A model generated the notes under the pieces. That model did not search any database. It saw only the letters and a list, made by a program, of their open reading frames with translations, and was not told the origin of the DNA. From contig JAZKFT010000025.1 in assembly GCA_040386335.1 (NCBI GenBank), positions 124,001 to 188,000 on the forward strand: DNA of 64,000 bases. Direction: 5' to 3'. Source of the DNA: JAZKFT01 sp040386335. Lineage in GTDB: Bacteria; Bacteroidota; Bacteroidia; Chitinophagales; Chitinophagaceae. A program made the position numbers and the translations under genes. Below are positions 1 to 9,170 of the stretch, in pieces; the first letter of the stretch is position 1, and every line of letters begins with the position of its first letter.

Positions 1-419
1 CGGCTTGCAATCAGCAGTGTACTATCGTCTGCCTGGCTAAAGAACGGGGCATCACTAAAGGGAATAGCACCAGACTCCAGCCGCCGGAAACGGCTGTCGT
101 TCTCATCTTTATACCTGATGCCGGATGGTGTAGCAATCCAGATCGTTCCCCGCTTATCACAATAAATCTGCTGCACATTATGCGTGTTTGCGAGGGCACT
201 GTCTGGCGGCGTGAAACTGCTAAGTTGATACCCATCAAAAATACTAATGCCTTCATCTGAGCCTATCCAAAGGCGGCCCTGGCGGTCTTCAGTGAATACC
301 AGGCGCAAATCGCTATGTAAACCTTCGGCTGTGGTGAGGTGCCTGAAGGCATAAGACTGGGCATAACCAACATAATATGCGGCGGCAATACAAAAAAATA
401 TGAGCCCTCTTTTTATCAA
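1..419 (-). CDS. Regulator-propeller sensor protein, N-terminal fragment
   Basis: Only the first 139 codons lie in the window; the gene runs off the left edge. Reading the minus strand gives a hydrophobic leader (LIKRGLIFFCIAAAYYVGYAQS) and then two typical two-component regulator propeller blades, with motifs LVFTEDRQGRLWIGSDEGIS and IYCDKRGTIWIATPSGI. In Bacteroidota such blades usually form the periplasmic sensor of histidine kinases or hybrid one-protein two-component systems, but the kinase part is not visible here. No ATG precedes the leader before an upstream stop, so the start is placed at a TTG (419); this is inferred. It could also be a diguanylate cyclase or a LytTR-type relative. 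Confidence 0.7.
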   Translation of the reverse strand, partial: MIKRGLIFFCIAAAYYVGYAQSYAFRHLTTAEGLHSDLRLVFTEDRQGRLWIGSDEGISIFDGYQLSSFTPPDSALANTHNVQQIYCDKRGTIWIATPSGIRYKDENDSRFRRLESGAIPFSDAPFFSQADDSTLLIAS

Positions 420-690
420 GATATGTAGTGTTTCAGATTAAAATTAACCGTTGCGGCCTGAAAATACCACTTCATTGATGGAACGGCGAATAGATGAGAA
501 AGTGGTAAACACACAAAAACCCGGAAAACTTATGCTATACCAGGGTTTGCTCACTAAAAACGGAGCTATACTACCTGGAAAATTAAGCGTAGAGGGCCCG
601 TGTCTGCTACAAAGCGATACCCAATATCGCTCTTCAACATGCTTTCATGGGTTTCAGAATACCCGGGCCCTATGAATGTTGGCTTCGTAT

Positions 691-777
691 GTCCGACTAA
701 AATCTGCGGGTTCCTGCATGACAACACACATGGGCAGGTCGGAAGCTCGCCTGAGATGCTGATGATCGAAGACTCAT
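691..777 (+). repeat. 87-bp direct repeat, copy 1
   Basis: This stretch aligns without gaps to 4237..4323, at roughly 60 of 87 positions counted by eye, in the same orientation. The last 30 bases (CGCCTGAG...GACTCAT) are the best conserved; a third copy of just that 30-base part lies at 4336..4365. The copies flank the exported-protein gene 852..4058. Confidence 0.6.
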
Positions 778-787
778 GGCGGAAGGA

Positions 788-824
788 AATGCTACCGCTT
801 TCCTGAATTGATAGCGGTAGCATT
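788..824. terminator. Hairpin downstream of exported-protein gene
   Basis: The 12-base arms AATGCTACCGCT (788..799) and AGCGGTAGCATT (813..824) are perfect inverted repeats with a 13-base loop. They lie 28 bases past the stop of the minus-strand gene ending at 852. A clear T run is missing, so it may be an mRNA-end structure instead of an intrinsic terminator. Confidence 0.5.
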
Positions 825-851
825 AGTGCATTTACTTAAAACGCAATGCGC

Positions 852-3800
852 TTATTCTCTCACAAACCTGATTGTTTTGGATCCGTTGCCGTCATTATAT
901 TGTAAGAAATAAACCCCTTTGCTCATATGTTCCACAGAAATCGGGATGCTATGACTTCCTACTCCAATGTCTGATTTCCGGGTCAACACTGTGCGTCCGA
1001 TAGCATCAATAATTTTGTAATCTAATTGCATCGGAAATTCCGTTGCCACTTGCAGGTTTAGTCTTTGTCCGGAAACGGGGTTTGGATAAATGACAATCCT
1101 GGTGCCCATTTTACCATCGCGTTGCAGCAGGATAATTGCCGAGTAGCTAATCGTTCCATTCGGCTCTATCATTTTCAGGCGGTAGTAAGTTGACGCCATA
1201 GGCGTATTGTCAGCAAAATGAAAACCATAATTGCAGTCTTGCGGGCTGGCTTTAATCGTTCCAATCGATTGAAAATGGTTGCCGTCGGCGCTGCGTTCAA
1301 TGACAAATTGTACATTGTTGCTGCATGATGCTTTCCATTCCAATTGGTTGGCAATAATTTCTTTTTTACCACTAAAAGATTCGATATGTATGGGCAAACT
1401 GGAATTGGCTCCCGCGATATAAAAACTGGAAAACGATGTAACTGTTGTAAGGAATGCATGATCACCGCCCCACGGAATGATGGTAGTAGCGAGTTTTTCC
1501 ACCGGGTTAATAATCGCCGGAGAACAACCATCGTTATTCTTAAACAGCGACAAACCACCGATGCCAACAATGCCGGAACCAGGTGTATTCTTCAAAGATT
1601 CGAACTCACTGGTTTTGATGTAGCATCTTACATTTACCGGGTTTGTAAATGGATTAGCAGCAGTAATCGTAAAATTACGATCCAGGTAATAAGCACCATC
1701 TTTTTGCCGGGTTGCACCATTATGTACATAATAATTTACGGCTACCAGCCCAAGATTCTGTCCATTGGGATAAATCTCCGCTACTGCATCTCCCTTCTCG
1801 TTGGTGAATTGTATCCATTTGGTATTGTTGGTGGCATCTACAACTACAGACGAGCCCGCGGTAACACAGTTGCCCGGTGTACCTGGCGCAATCAATGCCG
1901 GTGCCAGTTCGAGACCGGTAATGGTTTCAACATAGCCGCCATTGATGCCGTCGAAAAATGTTTTTGGCGTAAGAATATTGTCGGTGATGTTATATTCAAA
2001 TAAACTACCGTGGCCATACAAGCCATCATAAATGGTAATACCATACAGGCAGTTGGTAGCACCATTATACCTTAATTTATTAAAGGGCGTGTTACCTGTG
2101 GTATTTGTAAAAACGCCCTTTTCGGCGTAGACCCCCGTGTTGATATCATACTCAAAAAGATTTCCATTGCCACCGGTTCCGTAGAACTTGTTGGTTCCAT
2201 ACAGTTTACTACCAACGCCTGTTAACCCGGCTGGTTCAAACCCAACAAGGATGTGGTGTAGTGTGGTAATACTATTAGTAGCCGGATTGAATTCAAAAAT
2301 GGTACCCCTGTTATTGGCCCCACCATAGCCGCAAGTGCCATACATATGGCCATTATAGTAAATTAATCCTGCAAGAGGATTCTTGCCGGTGACCGGGTCG
2401 TTAAAATTTGCCTTAATAGCATAGGCATTGGTAGCCGGGTCAAATTCAAAAATAACACCATCGGTATTAGTGCCACCAAAACTGCAGGTGCCATAAAATT
2501 TATTATTGTATACCACCATCTTGCCAAACGACCCTCCTACGCCACCTTCAAAAGTGAATATTTTAGTAAATGTATGGGCACTAATGTCGTATTTATAAAT
2601 GGCCGTACCGAAGTTTGTGGGCATGGTTCCGTAAATATCTCCGTTGTACAGAATCCCGCCTTCATACTGAGGTCTGGGTCGTTCATCTGTTGCCATATTG
2701 CGTCTTACAGTATACACGCCGGTGCTTAACTCGTACTCATAAAATACACCTGCACCATTTGTTCCCCCGGATGTCCCAAAACCATATAATTTCCCGTTGT
2801 AATAAAGAGGGATGCCAACAGGCGTATACCCTTTATTCGTGTTCAGCGCTACCTGGGTATTAAGGGTATTACCGGTTGGATTATACTCGAAAAGTACGCC
2901 CCCGTGAGAAGGGCCGTCCGCGTTAAACGTACTATATAGCTTATTGTTATAGGCTGCCATGGTAACCCGGCTGTATGAGCCGGTGGCTTCTGTAATGTCC
3001 TTTTTCTTGGTGATAGTATTGTTGGCAGGATTAAACTCTATAATCGATCCGCCGGAACCACCACCACCTAGTGAGGTGATTGTATACATTTTAGCATTTA
3101 ACAGGGATAGACCTATCCCTAAAGAATAGCCTGTTGTTGTTGTAAACTCATCAAGATTGGTGAGCGAGTTGCCGGCAGGATCAAAATGAAAAATAAGGCC
3201 CTTGTTAGAAACACCACCTGAGCTAGTTTGCCCATATAACAGGTTATTATATATTACAAGTGAACCTACCGGGCCCGAACCATTATCGTTAAGGCCAAAC
3301 GTGTACTTGGTGACATAAAGATTTGAGCCAGGATTGTATTCAAACAATACGCCCGAATCAAACGATCCTCCCGTGCGCATTACGCCATATAGCTTAGCGT
3401 TGTATAGTACCATAGTGCCGCTGGGAGCGGAACCTGAGCCGGATGCAAGCACTTTCAGCACGGCGAAACCGTTGTTCGCCGGGTTAAATTTATAGATTAC
3501 GGTGTTACCGGCATATCCATAGAATTCGTTGTTGTACAACACCAGGCCGCCGCTGGGACCACCCGGCACGCTTGCAGGGAAATCAAATTTTTTCTTTAGT
3601 TTGTTAGTTGATGGATCATACTCAAAAATAATACCCGCACTGTTTGTACCGCCATCAGCCACCCCATAAAATTTATTGTTATAAACAACCATGCGTCCAT
3701 GACAGTCATTCCCGCCAATGGAATCCATATCGGCCATTGCTGAATAGGCATCGGTGGCGGGATCATACCGGACCAACAGTCCATTATCCCTTAAACCACT

Positions 3801-4058
3801 ACGGGAACTCAGTACGTACAGTTTACTATTATACTCAAGAAAATCTGATAATCTTTCAAAATATCCGGGTGATGTTAGTTGCATAAGCGAACGGTTGGTC
3901 AACGCGGTGCCATCAGCTTTGGTTGTGTACACCAGGCCTTCATCGTTGCTGCCACCATGATAACCATGCCCCCAGAACTGGTAAATGCCCTGGCTGCAGA
4001 TATGATTGGTTGTACATGCAGTAAGTGTAACCAACACAAGTATGTATACTTTTTTCAT
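852..4058 (-). CDS. Exported GloVer-repeat protein with T9SS sorting domain
   Basis: 1068 residues. The start at 4058 (MKKVYILVLVTLTAC) gives a signal peptide; the frame stays open 112 codons further upstream, but that part reads through an intergenic repeat. The leader contains LTAC, a possible lipobox. The body has about a dozen repeats of the form GGxxNxGxIFEYDPxTN separated by VxYNNKFYG strands, as in the Gloeo_Verruco (TIGR03803) family, which is predicted to fold as beta-propellers. A further beta region follows, then a C-terminal type A sorting domain (VIYPNPVSGQRLNL ... KGVYFLQYNDG). It is probably carried across the outer membrane by the type IX system. Ligand and function are unknown. 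Single gene, convergent with nothing and divergent from the dehydrogenase at 4455. Confidence 0.85.
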   Translation of the reverse strand: MKKVYILVLVTLTACTTNHICSQGIYQFWGHGYHGGSNDEGLVYTTKADGTALTNRSLMQLTSPGYFERLSDFLEYNSKLYVLSSRSGLRDNGLLVRYDPATDAYSAMADMDSIGGNDCHGRMVVYNNKFYGVADGGTNSAGIIFEYDPSTNKLKKKFDFPASVPGGPSGGLVLYNNEFYGYAGNTVIYKFNPANNGFAVLKVLASGSGSAPSGTMVLYNAKLYGVMRTGGSFDSGVLFEYNPGSNLYVTKYTFGLNDNGSGPVGSLVIYNNLLYGQTSSGGVSNKGLIFHFDPAGNSLTNLDEFTTTTGYSLGIGLSLLNAKMYTITSLGGGGSGGSIIEFNPANNTITKKKDITEATGSYSRVTMAAYNNKLYSTFNADGPSHGGVLFEYNPTGNTLNTQVALNTNKGYTPVGIPLYYNGKLYGFGTSGGTNGAGVFYEYELSTGVYTVRRNMATDERPRPQYEGGILYNGDIYGTMPTNFGTAIYKYDISAHTFTKIFTFEGGVGGSFGKMVVYNNKFYGTCSFGGTNTDGVIFEFDPATNAYAIKANFNDPVTGKNPLAGLIYYNGHMYGTCGYGGANNRGTIFEFNPATNSITTLHHILVGFEPAGLTGVGSKLYGTNKFYGTGGNGNLFEYDINTGVYAEKGVFTNTTGNTPFNKLRYNGATNCLYGITIYDGLYGHGSLFEYNITDNILTPKTFFDGINGGYVETITGLELAPALIAPGTPGNCVTAGSSVVVDATNNTKWIQFTNEKGDAVAEIYPNGQNLGLVAVNYYVHNGATRQKDGAYYLDRNFTITAANPFTNPVNVRCYIKTSEFESLKNTPGSGIVGIGGLSLFKNNDGCSPAIINPVEKLATTIIPWGGDHAFLTTVTSFSSFYIAGANSSLPIHIESFSGKKEIIANQLEWKASCSNNVQFVIERSADGNHFQSIGTIKASPQDCNYGFHFADNTPMASTYYRLKMIEPNGTISYSAIILLQRDGKMGTRIVIYPNPVSGQRLNLQVATEFPMQLDYKIIDAIGRTVLTRKSDIGVGSHSIPISVEHMSKGVYFLQYNDGNGSKTIRFVRE

Positions 4059-4454
4059 CTTAGAATGATTTTTGTTTACATTGAAAAAGCTAAGTAACGA
4101 TGCAGATGCCCCGGAAACCATCTTAAATGAGGCAATGGTGATTTTTTGATTTAATGGCCGGCCGTACTGTTTTAAATATTTGCGTGAATCCCGTAGCCGG
4201 CAGACAGGGCGGGGCCATCTGCTGATGAGTTGCTTTGTCCTAGTAAATGCGGCGAGTCCCGCAAACCACCCACACAAGGCCAGGGCGGAGACGCGCCTGA
4301 GAAGCTGACGATCGGAGACTCGTTTAGGATGAAGCCGCCTGGTAAGCTGATGATCGGAAACTCGTGACTGAAGAAGGTTACTCATCTTATCCATTGCTCA
4401 AAAGAATCATTACATGCATTGAAGGCTTTGGGCTAAATTCGTGAGGATGACTGC
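4059..4454. other. Divergent spacer with degenerate repeats
   Basis: This spacer of about 400 bases separates two divergently transcribed genes and should hold both promoters. No good TAnnTTTG match was found close to either start. It contains the second 87-bp element and a third 30-base copy. The open frame through it (basic and Leu-rich) has no family features and is taken as non-coding. Confidence 0.55.
4237..4323 (+). repeat. 87-bp direct repeat, copy 2
   Basis: Same length and orientation as 691..777, about 69 percent identical by eye without gaps. Its last 30 bases (4294..4323, CGCCTGAGAAGC...GACTCGT) recur at 4336..4365 with 42-bp spacing, as a partial tandem copy. Confidence 0.6.
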
Positions 4455-5807
4455 ATGTTCCCAGTTAATAGTTTAGCAATGAAAAACAGAACGCCCGGAA
4501 ATGTCGTGAACTTTATGCTCCTTGCGTGTCCAAAACTCGTTGGCAGTTTTTGCATTTTGTTGGGGGTCTCAGTCGCCGGTTTTACACAGGTTAAAGATTC
4601 CTTACCTCAGCCCTTTGCCACCAAATCTGCCATTAATTTCAGCCGCGCCATTGGGTGGAAAAATGGCCGGACACCTACAGCGCCGCCTGGGTTTAAGGTT
4701 ACTCTTTATGCCAATGGTTTTGAAAATCCAAGATGGATGTATGTCACGTCCAATGGCGATATACTGGTGGCGGAGAGTAATTCCAACTATAACATTTGGG
4801 AGCAAATTGCAGGAACGATACTAGGGGCAGCAAAATCCAAGAACCTCAGTCACAGCAAAGACAGGATCATTTTGTTAAGGGATACCGACAAAGATGGGTT
4901 TCCTGATTTCAGGGATACATTTCTCACGGCCAAATCGGGCCTGGAGCAGCCATTCGGAATGTTACAAATCGGAAATTGGCTATACGTTGCCAACACCAAT
5001 GCTATCCTTCGCTACCCCTATAACCCGGGAGACTCAAAGATCACGGCTGTTGCCCAAAAGATTGCAGATCTGCCTGCTGGCAAGCATAACAAGCATTGGA
5101 CAAAAAATATTATCACAAATGCTGGTCAATCCAAATTGTATGTAGCCATCGGATCAGCGAGCAATGCTTTAGGACACGGAATTAACGAAGAGATACTCCG
5201 CGCCTGCATACTTGAAATGAACCTGGATGGTACCGGCCAAAGAGTATATGCAGACGGGCTGCGCAATCCGGTTGGGATGGACTGGGCACCAGGAACGAAC
5301 ACATTGTGGACCGTTGTAAATGAGCGTGACAGACTTGGTGATGACCTGGTACCCGATTTTTTCACCAGTGTAAAAGACGGCGGATTCTATGGCTGGCCTT
5401 ATGTGTATTGGGGCCAGCACCGCGATCCAAGGGTTAAGGACCAGGAATTGGCAAAAGTAAAAAATACGATCATCCCCGACATAGATATGGGCTCACATAA
5501 TGCCTGCCTTGGTTTGGCCTTTTATACAAAAAACAAGTTCCCTGAGCGATACAGGAACGGCGCATTTATTGCCGAGCATGGCTCTTCCAACCGAAAGGTG
5601 CTGTCAGGTTATAGAGTCGTCTTTGTTCCATTCAAAAATGGAAAACCCTCCGGACCTCCGGAAGACTTCCTGCAAGGCTTTATTGCCGACCTTAAAAAAG
5701 ATAGGGTATATGGAAGGCCGGTGGGTGTAACGTTGCTTCCTGAGGGTTCTATGTTAGTCACCGACGACTTTTCAAATATTATCTGGAGGGTGGACTATGG
5801 AGAATAA
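4455..5807 (+). CDS. PQQ-type sorbosone dehydrogenase-like beta-propeller
   Basis: 450 residues. A hydrophobic leader (around residues 20-45) suggests export. The mature part resembles L-sorbosone/glucose dehydrogenase beta-propellers: it begins with PPGFKVTLYANGFENPRWMYV and contains VAESNSN, DTDKDGFPDFRDTF, GLRNPVGMDWAPGTNTLW and AEHGSSNRK. Enzymes of this fold use PQQ to oxidise sugars or aldehydes in the periplasm. Whether this protein binds PQQ is not shown, and no PQQ synthesis genes are in the window. A start at 4479 (MKNRTPG) is equally plausible. Single plus-strand gene converging on the next one. Confidence 0.75.
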   Translation: MFPVNSLAMKNRTPGNVVNFMLLACPKLVGSFCILLGVSVAGFTQVKDSLPQPFATKSAINFSRAIGWKNGRTPTAPPGFKVTLYANGFENPRWMYVTSNGDILVAESNSNYNIWEQIAGTILGAAKSKNLSHSKDRIILLRDTDKDGFPDFRDTFLTAKSGLEQPFGMLQIGNWLYVANTNAILRYPYNPGDSKITAVAQKIADLPAGKHNKHWTKNIITNAGQSKLYVAIGSASNALGHGINEEILRACILEMNLDGTGQRVYADGLRNPVGMDWAPGTNTLWTVVNERDRLGDDLVPDFFTSVKDGGFYGWPYVYWGQHRDPRVKDQELAKVKNTIIPDIDMGSHNACLGLAFYTKNKFPERYRNGAFIAEHGSSNRKVLSGYRVVFVPFKNGKPSGPPEDFLQGFIADLKKDRVYGRPVGVTLLPEGSMLVTDDFSNIIWRVDYGE

Positions 5808-5816
5808 CCATCATTC

Positions 5817-6668
5817 CTATTTCCACTTAAATCCGGGCATCACAAAAAACATCACATCCCAATAATAGCCTAGCGCAAAATATATTTTCATGGGTCCAAC
5901 AAAATGTAAAATCTCACCGCTTTCCATGATGGCATCATATTTAATGGCGCCCTCGGCGTAAGCCATTGCTAAACCTTGTTCTTCATCCATGTCGTAGCTT
6001 ACCTCGTCAATGATATAGTCATAGTTTTTGAAAGAAACAAACGAATCAAATACGTGCTGTATCCGCTGTATTACTTCTGCCTGGGTTAAAAGTTGATGTG
6101 GGTCAAGGGGTATGTTGTCGCCCAGCAAAAGTTCAAAAGCTTTGATGTCCTGCTGTAGCCATGCATTAATAAATTTACGCGCCTGCTCTTCTATATCATA
6201 GGCATGGTTTGGGTGGAACTCTTCGTAGATAAAATTACAAATCATGCCGGGCATCATAAAACTACTGTCGGTTTCATGTTCCAATAATTCGCCGGTCATG
6301 AATTCGTATTTGATCCGATCCGGATAATCGGCTACAAAATTTACATTGTAGCCGTGCTCCTGGTAATGCCGGTTTACCTGCTGAAGGGCTTCTGCAAGTG
6401 CGTCGTTGGGCAACGAAGCGCTATCAGTTAACTCAGGATTCCCGATCAGTTCCTTTACTTTTTTCATCTCTGGCTGTTTGCCGGCAACGTGATTTTCAAA
6501 TTGCAGGACATTTTTCAGGAATTGGTTTTCAATTTCAGGTGGCAGATTTCCCGACATGTTACCAAAGTCGCCACCAAACTGGGCCGCTAGTTTCATTTTC
6601 AAAAACTCGTTCTCCATGCGAAAGTTTTCTTCAGGGTTGTTGCTGAATTTTTGCAGTTCTACACTCAT
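5817..6668 (-). CDS. Conserved hypothetical, NTF2-like C-terminus
   Basis: 283 residues, no signal peptide, acidic. The N-terminal half is helical and rich in Glu, Asn and Met (MENEFLKMKLAAQFGGDFGN). The C-terminal part, from about residue 160 (EEQARKFINAWLQQDIKAFELLLGDN ...), has the helix-then-sheet pattern and hydrophobic spacing of SnoaL/NTF2-like domains, which is only suggestive. I do not recognise a named family. It lies downstream of map on the same strand but is separated from it by a hairpin, so it is probably transcribed separately. Function unknown. Confidence 0.6.
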   Translation of the reverse strand: MSVELQKFSNNPEENFRMENEFLKMKLAAQFGGDFGNMSGNLPPEIENQFLKNVLQFENHVAGKQPEMKKVKELIGNPELTDSASLPNDALAEALQQVNRHYQEHGYNVNFVADYPDRIKYEFMTGELLEHETDSSFMMPGMICNFIYEEFHPNHAYDIEEQARKFINAWLQQDIKAFELLLGDNIPLDPHQLLTQAEVIQRIQHVFDSFVSFKNYDYIIDEVSYDMDEEQGLAMAYAEGAIKYDAIMESGEILHFVGPMKIYFALGYYWDVMFFVMPGFKWK

Positions 6669-6688
6669 AACTTTTTGTTTTAAATGTG

Positions 6689-6717
6689 AAAACCTTCCGG
6701 AATGACCGAAAGGTTTT
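6689..6717 (-). terminator. Hairpin downstream of map
   Basis: Arms AAAACCTT (6689..6696) and AAGGTTTT (6710..6717), extended inward by CCGG/CCG pairing, lie about 40 bases past the map stop. On the minus strand only four Ts follow, so it is a modest terminator candidate. Confidence 0.45.
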
Positions 6718-6758
6718 TAAAGCTATGATGCCAGTCTAAATAATTTGAAACGGATACA

Positions 6759-7571
6759 CTAATATCCGGAAAACAAGTATGGATTTGCTTTTTCGGCCGC
6801 TTCAATGGCGGCAAAGGAACTGAGTATATCGGCCTTGCCTTTTTGTATGCATACGTTGTGTTCGTAGTGTACGGAGGGTTTGCCATCCTTTGTTTTGATA
6901 GTCCAGCCATCTTCGTCGGTGTAAACTTCCTTCTTCCCAAGATTGATCATCGGCTCTATCGCAATTACCAACCCTTCTTTCAGCTTGGTACCATCACCCC
7001 TTTTGCCAAAGTTGGGTACCTGAGGCTCCTCGTGGAGCTCACGGCCAAGACCATGACCTACGAGGTCTCTCACAACACCATATTTATTCTGCTTTTCAGT
7101 ATAGTCCTGTATCGCATAAGCAATATCTCCAGTCCGTTGGCCGGAAACGGCCTTCTCTATTGCTTTGTACAAAGATTCTTTGGTAACCTTCATCAGTTTT
7201 TTTACCTCATCACTAACATCGTTAAGAGCAAAAGTGTAGGCACTGTCTCCATGATAACCATTCTTAAACACACCTACATCCACACTTACCACATCTCCCT
7301 CCTTTAGTTCGTTATTGTTTGGGAAACCATGAACCACCGCATCATTTACACTGATGCATGCGGCAAAAGGGTAGCCACGGTAACCCAGGAAGCTTGGAAC
7401 GCCGCCATTGTCATGGATAAACTCATGAACCAGCGTATCTAATTGCATCGTGGTGGCTCCCGGCTTAATAATAGCAGCAACGGCAGCAAGGGCGTCGCCA
7501 ACCAGCAAGGCGCTGTGCCGCATTATTTCTATTTCGTCTTTTGTCTTGTAAAAAATCATATTCGTTTGCAT
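6759..7571 (-). CDS. map: Methionine aminopeptidase, type I
   Basis: 270 residues (266 if the start is the internal ATG at 7559, which begins MIFYKTKDEIEIM as in relatives). It removes the N-terminal Met from nascent proteins. All five metal ligands of the pita-bread fold are present: Asp98, Asp109, His173, Glu206 and Glu237, with the substrate His81 in VVHGFP. It is the short type I form with no N-terminal zinc-finger extension. It sits after secY, its usual place in the spc operon, but a terminator-like hairpin at 7641..7672 separates them, and the genes that normally follow (infA, rpmJ, rpsM) are missing. Confidence 0.95.
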   Translation of the reverse strand: MQTNMIFYKTKDEIEIMRHSALLVGDALAAVAAIIKPGATTMQLDTLVHEFIHDNGGVPSFLGYRGYPFAACISVNDAVVHGFPNNNELKEGDVVSVDVGVFKNGYHGDSAYTFALNDVSDEVKKLMKVTKESLYKAIEKAVSGQRTGDIAYAIQDYTEKQNKYGVVRDLVGHGLGRELHEEPQVPNFGKRGDGTKLKEGLVIAIEPMINLGKKEVYTDEDGWTIKTKDGKPSVHYEHNVCIQKGKADILSSFAAIEAAEKANPYLFSGY

Positions 7572-7640
7572 ATCATTTCTGCAGCATCATGCTGCAGAGT
7601 ACTTTTCTTTTTAAACCGAAACCCCGTTTCTCCTACAAGT

Positions 7641-7672
7641 AAAAAAACCTGCCAATTAATACTGACAGGTTT
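7641..7672 (-). terminator. Terminator after secY
   Basis: Read on the minus strand: AAACCTG, a 14-base loop, then CAGGTTTTTTT. The 7-bp stem with a T run lies about 65 bases past the secY stop and before map. It may end or attenuate the ribosomal operon transcript. Confidence 0.6.
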
Positions 7673-7738
7673 CAATTATTTCATCCGGGCTAATAACAAA
7701 TCAGCTACTGCTGTATTATCCTGCCGTTGGTTTTTTAA

Positions 7739-9073
7739 TTAAATAGGCGAACTGGTCGTTGCCTGGCGGCCCTGTATCCTGCCACCGCTCATCAAACCAT
7801 CATACTGGCGCATCAGCAATTGTGTTTCTATCTGCTGGAGTGTATCGAGAACAACACCCACCATAATCAACAAACTGGTACCACCAAAGAAACTACTAAA
7901 GCCAGATGTAACACCCATTTTTTGTGCGATACCGGGAAGGATACCCACCATCGCCAGCAATATGGCACCTGGTAAAGTGATCTTATCCATTACTGAACCG
8001 ATGTAGTCCGCCGTAGGCTGACCAGGCTTAACACCCGGAATAAAGCCATTGTTCCTCTTCAGGTCTTCGGCTATTTGCTTTGGGTTAAATATCAAAGCTG
8101 TGTACAGGAATGTGAAACCAATTACAAGTACAGAGTAAAGCAGCATGTACCAGATATTGCTATGGTCGTTCAATATTTTCATCAAACCACCGCTGGTATC
8201 GAACCGGGCAAAGATCGTAGGGATAAAAATGATCGCCTGTGCAAAGATGATCGGCATTACACCACTGCTGTTCACTTTCAGTGGAAGGAACTGCCTGGCA
8301 CCACCAATCTGGCGGTTGCCAACAATTTGCTTGGCGTAATTAATCGTAATTTTTCTAACCCCTTGAACCAGCACAATCAAGCCCATGATGATAGCAATCA
8401 GTACCGCGATTTCCACGAGGAATATCAACATACCGCCACCGCCTTTAGCTTGCTTGGCCACAAATTCCTGAATGATAGATTGTGGAAGACGTGCCAGGAT
8501 ACCCACCATGATGATCAGAGAAGTACCATTACCAAGACCTTTGTCGGTAATTCTCTCACCCAGCCACATTACAAACAAAGTTCCAACGGTTAAGATTACA
8601 ACTGTGCTCAACCAAAAGTAAGGAGCGTAAGATGCAATCTGGGCCTCTTTATAACCTGGTGTATTTAAGTATGCGATATAAGCGCCGGCCTGGAATGCAG
8701 TAACGATCACGGTAAGATACCGCGTCCATTGGTTGATTTTTTTGCGGCCGCTATCACCTTCTTTCTGAATTTTTTGTAATTGAGGAACCAGGATGGTCAT
8801 CAACTGCATGAAGATAGAAGCTGAAATGTATGGCATGATCCCGAGGGCCAAAATAGAAGCCTGCGAAAACGCACCTCCGGCAAACTGGTCGAACAATCCG
8901 AGCAATCCACCAGCCTGGCCTTTAACTGCATCCAATTTGGTTGGGTCTATACCAGGGAGTACGATGTGGGTTCCAAAACGGTATACCAGCAACAACAATA
9001 ATGTCACCAGTATTTTCTGCCGCAATTCATCAATGCTCCAAATATTCTTAAGTGTCTGAATTAATTTTTTCAC
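7739..9073 (-). CDS. secY: Preprotein translocase subunit SecY
   Basis: 444 residues, the usual length. It is the channel subunit of the SecYEG translocon in the inner membrane. The N-terminus (LVYRFGTHIVLPGIDP) and the run of about ten hydrophobic segments are typical, as are the plug-region motif GLLGLFDQFAGGAFSQASILALG (broken up in the protein by a hydrophobic stretch) and the C-terminal loop NPKQIAEDLKRNNGFIPGVKPG. It follows rplO by 97 bases, with a hairpin and a promoter-like -7 element in that gap, so it may have its own start of transcription besides read-through from the ribosomal genes. Confidence 0.97.
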   Translation of the reverse strand: MKKLIQTLKNIWSIDELRQKILVTLLLLLVYRFGTHIVLPGIDPTKLDAVKGQAGGLLGLFDQFAGGAFSQASILALGIMPYISASIFMQLMTILVPQLQKIQKEGDSGRKKINQWTRYLTVIVTAFQAGAYIAYLNTPGYKEAQIASYAPYFWLSTVVILTVGTLFVMWLGERITDKGLGNGTSLIIMVGILARLPQSIIQEFVAKQAKGGGGMLIFLVEIAVLIAIIMGLIVLVQGVRKITINYAKQIVGNRQIGGARQFLPLKVNSSGVMPIIFAQAIIFIPTIFARFDTSGGLMKILNDHSNIWYMLLYSVLVIGFTFLYTALIFNPKQIAEDLKRNNGFIPGVKPGQPTADYIGSVMDKITLPGAILLAMVGILPGIAQKMGVTSGFSSFFGGTSLLIMVGVVLDTLQQIETQLLMRQYDGLMSGGRIQGRQATTSSPI

Positions 9074-9104
9074 AGGGTGTCTTACAAGTTTTTTCTTTGA
9101 ACCT

Positions 9105-9112
9105 CAAATGTA
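9105..9112 (-). promoter_or_regulatory. Possible -7 element for secY
   Basis: The minus strand reads TACATTTG, a perfect TAnnTTTG match, about 32 bases before the secY ATG. No TTTG is found at the expected 19-20 base distance upstream, so this is tentative. Confidence 0.35.
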
Positions 9113-9122
9113 ATTAAAAACA

Positions 9123-9154
9123 CAAACCCTTCTGTGTTTGTCAGTAAGGGTTTG
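9123..9154 (-). terminator. Hairpin between rplO and secY
   Basis: Perfect 9-base arms CAAACCCTT (9123..9131) and AAGGGTTTG (9146..9154) with a 14-base loop. On the minus strand they are followed by TGTTTTTAATT. It may act as a partial terminator or a 3'-end stabiliser. Confidence 0.5.
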
Positions 9155-9170
9155 CAAAAAGGAGCTTTTA

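Larger units (their letters stand above)
420..851. other. Gene-free spacer with repeat and hairpin
   Basis: Between the divergent sensor gene and the 3' end of the large exported-protein gene there is no convincing coding frame. It holds a copy of an 87-bp element (691..777) and a strong hairpin at 788..824. Open frames crossing it lack family resemblance. Confidence 0.6.

Noticed and set aside
451..823. Small open frames in the spacer near the left edge
   Set aside because: They cross the 87-bp repeat and the hairpin, and show no domain or codon pattern of a real gene.
4059..4394. N-terminal extension of the exported GloVer protein
   Set aside because: The frame is open, but the sequence is repeat-derived and the ATG at 4058 starts a clear signal peptide.
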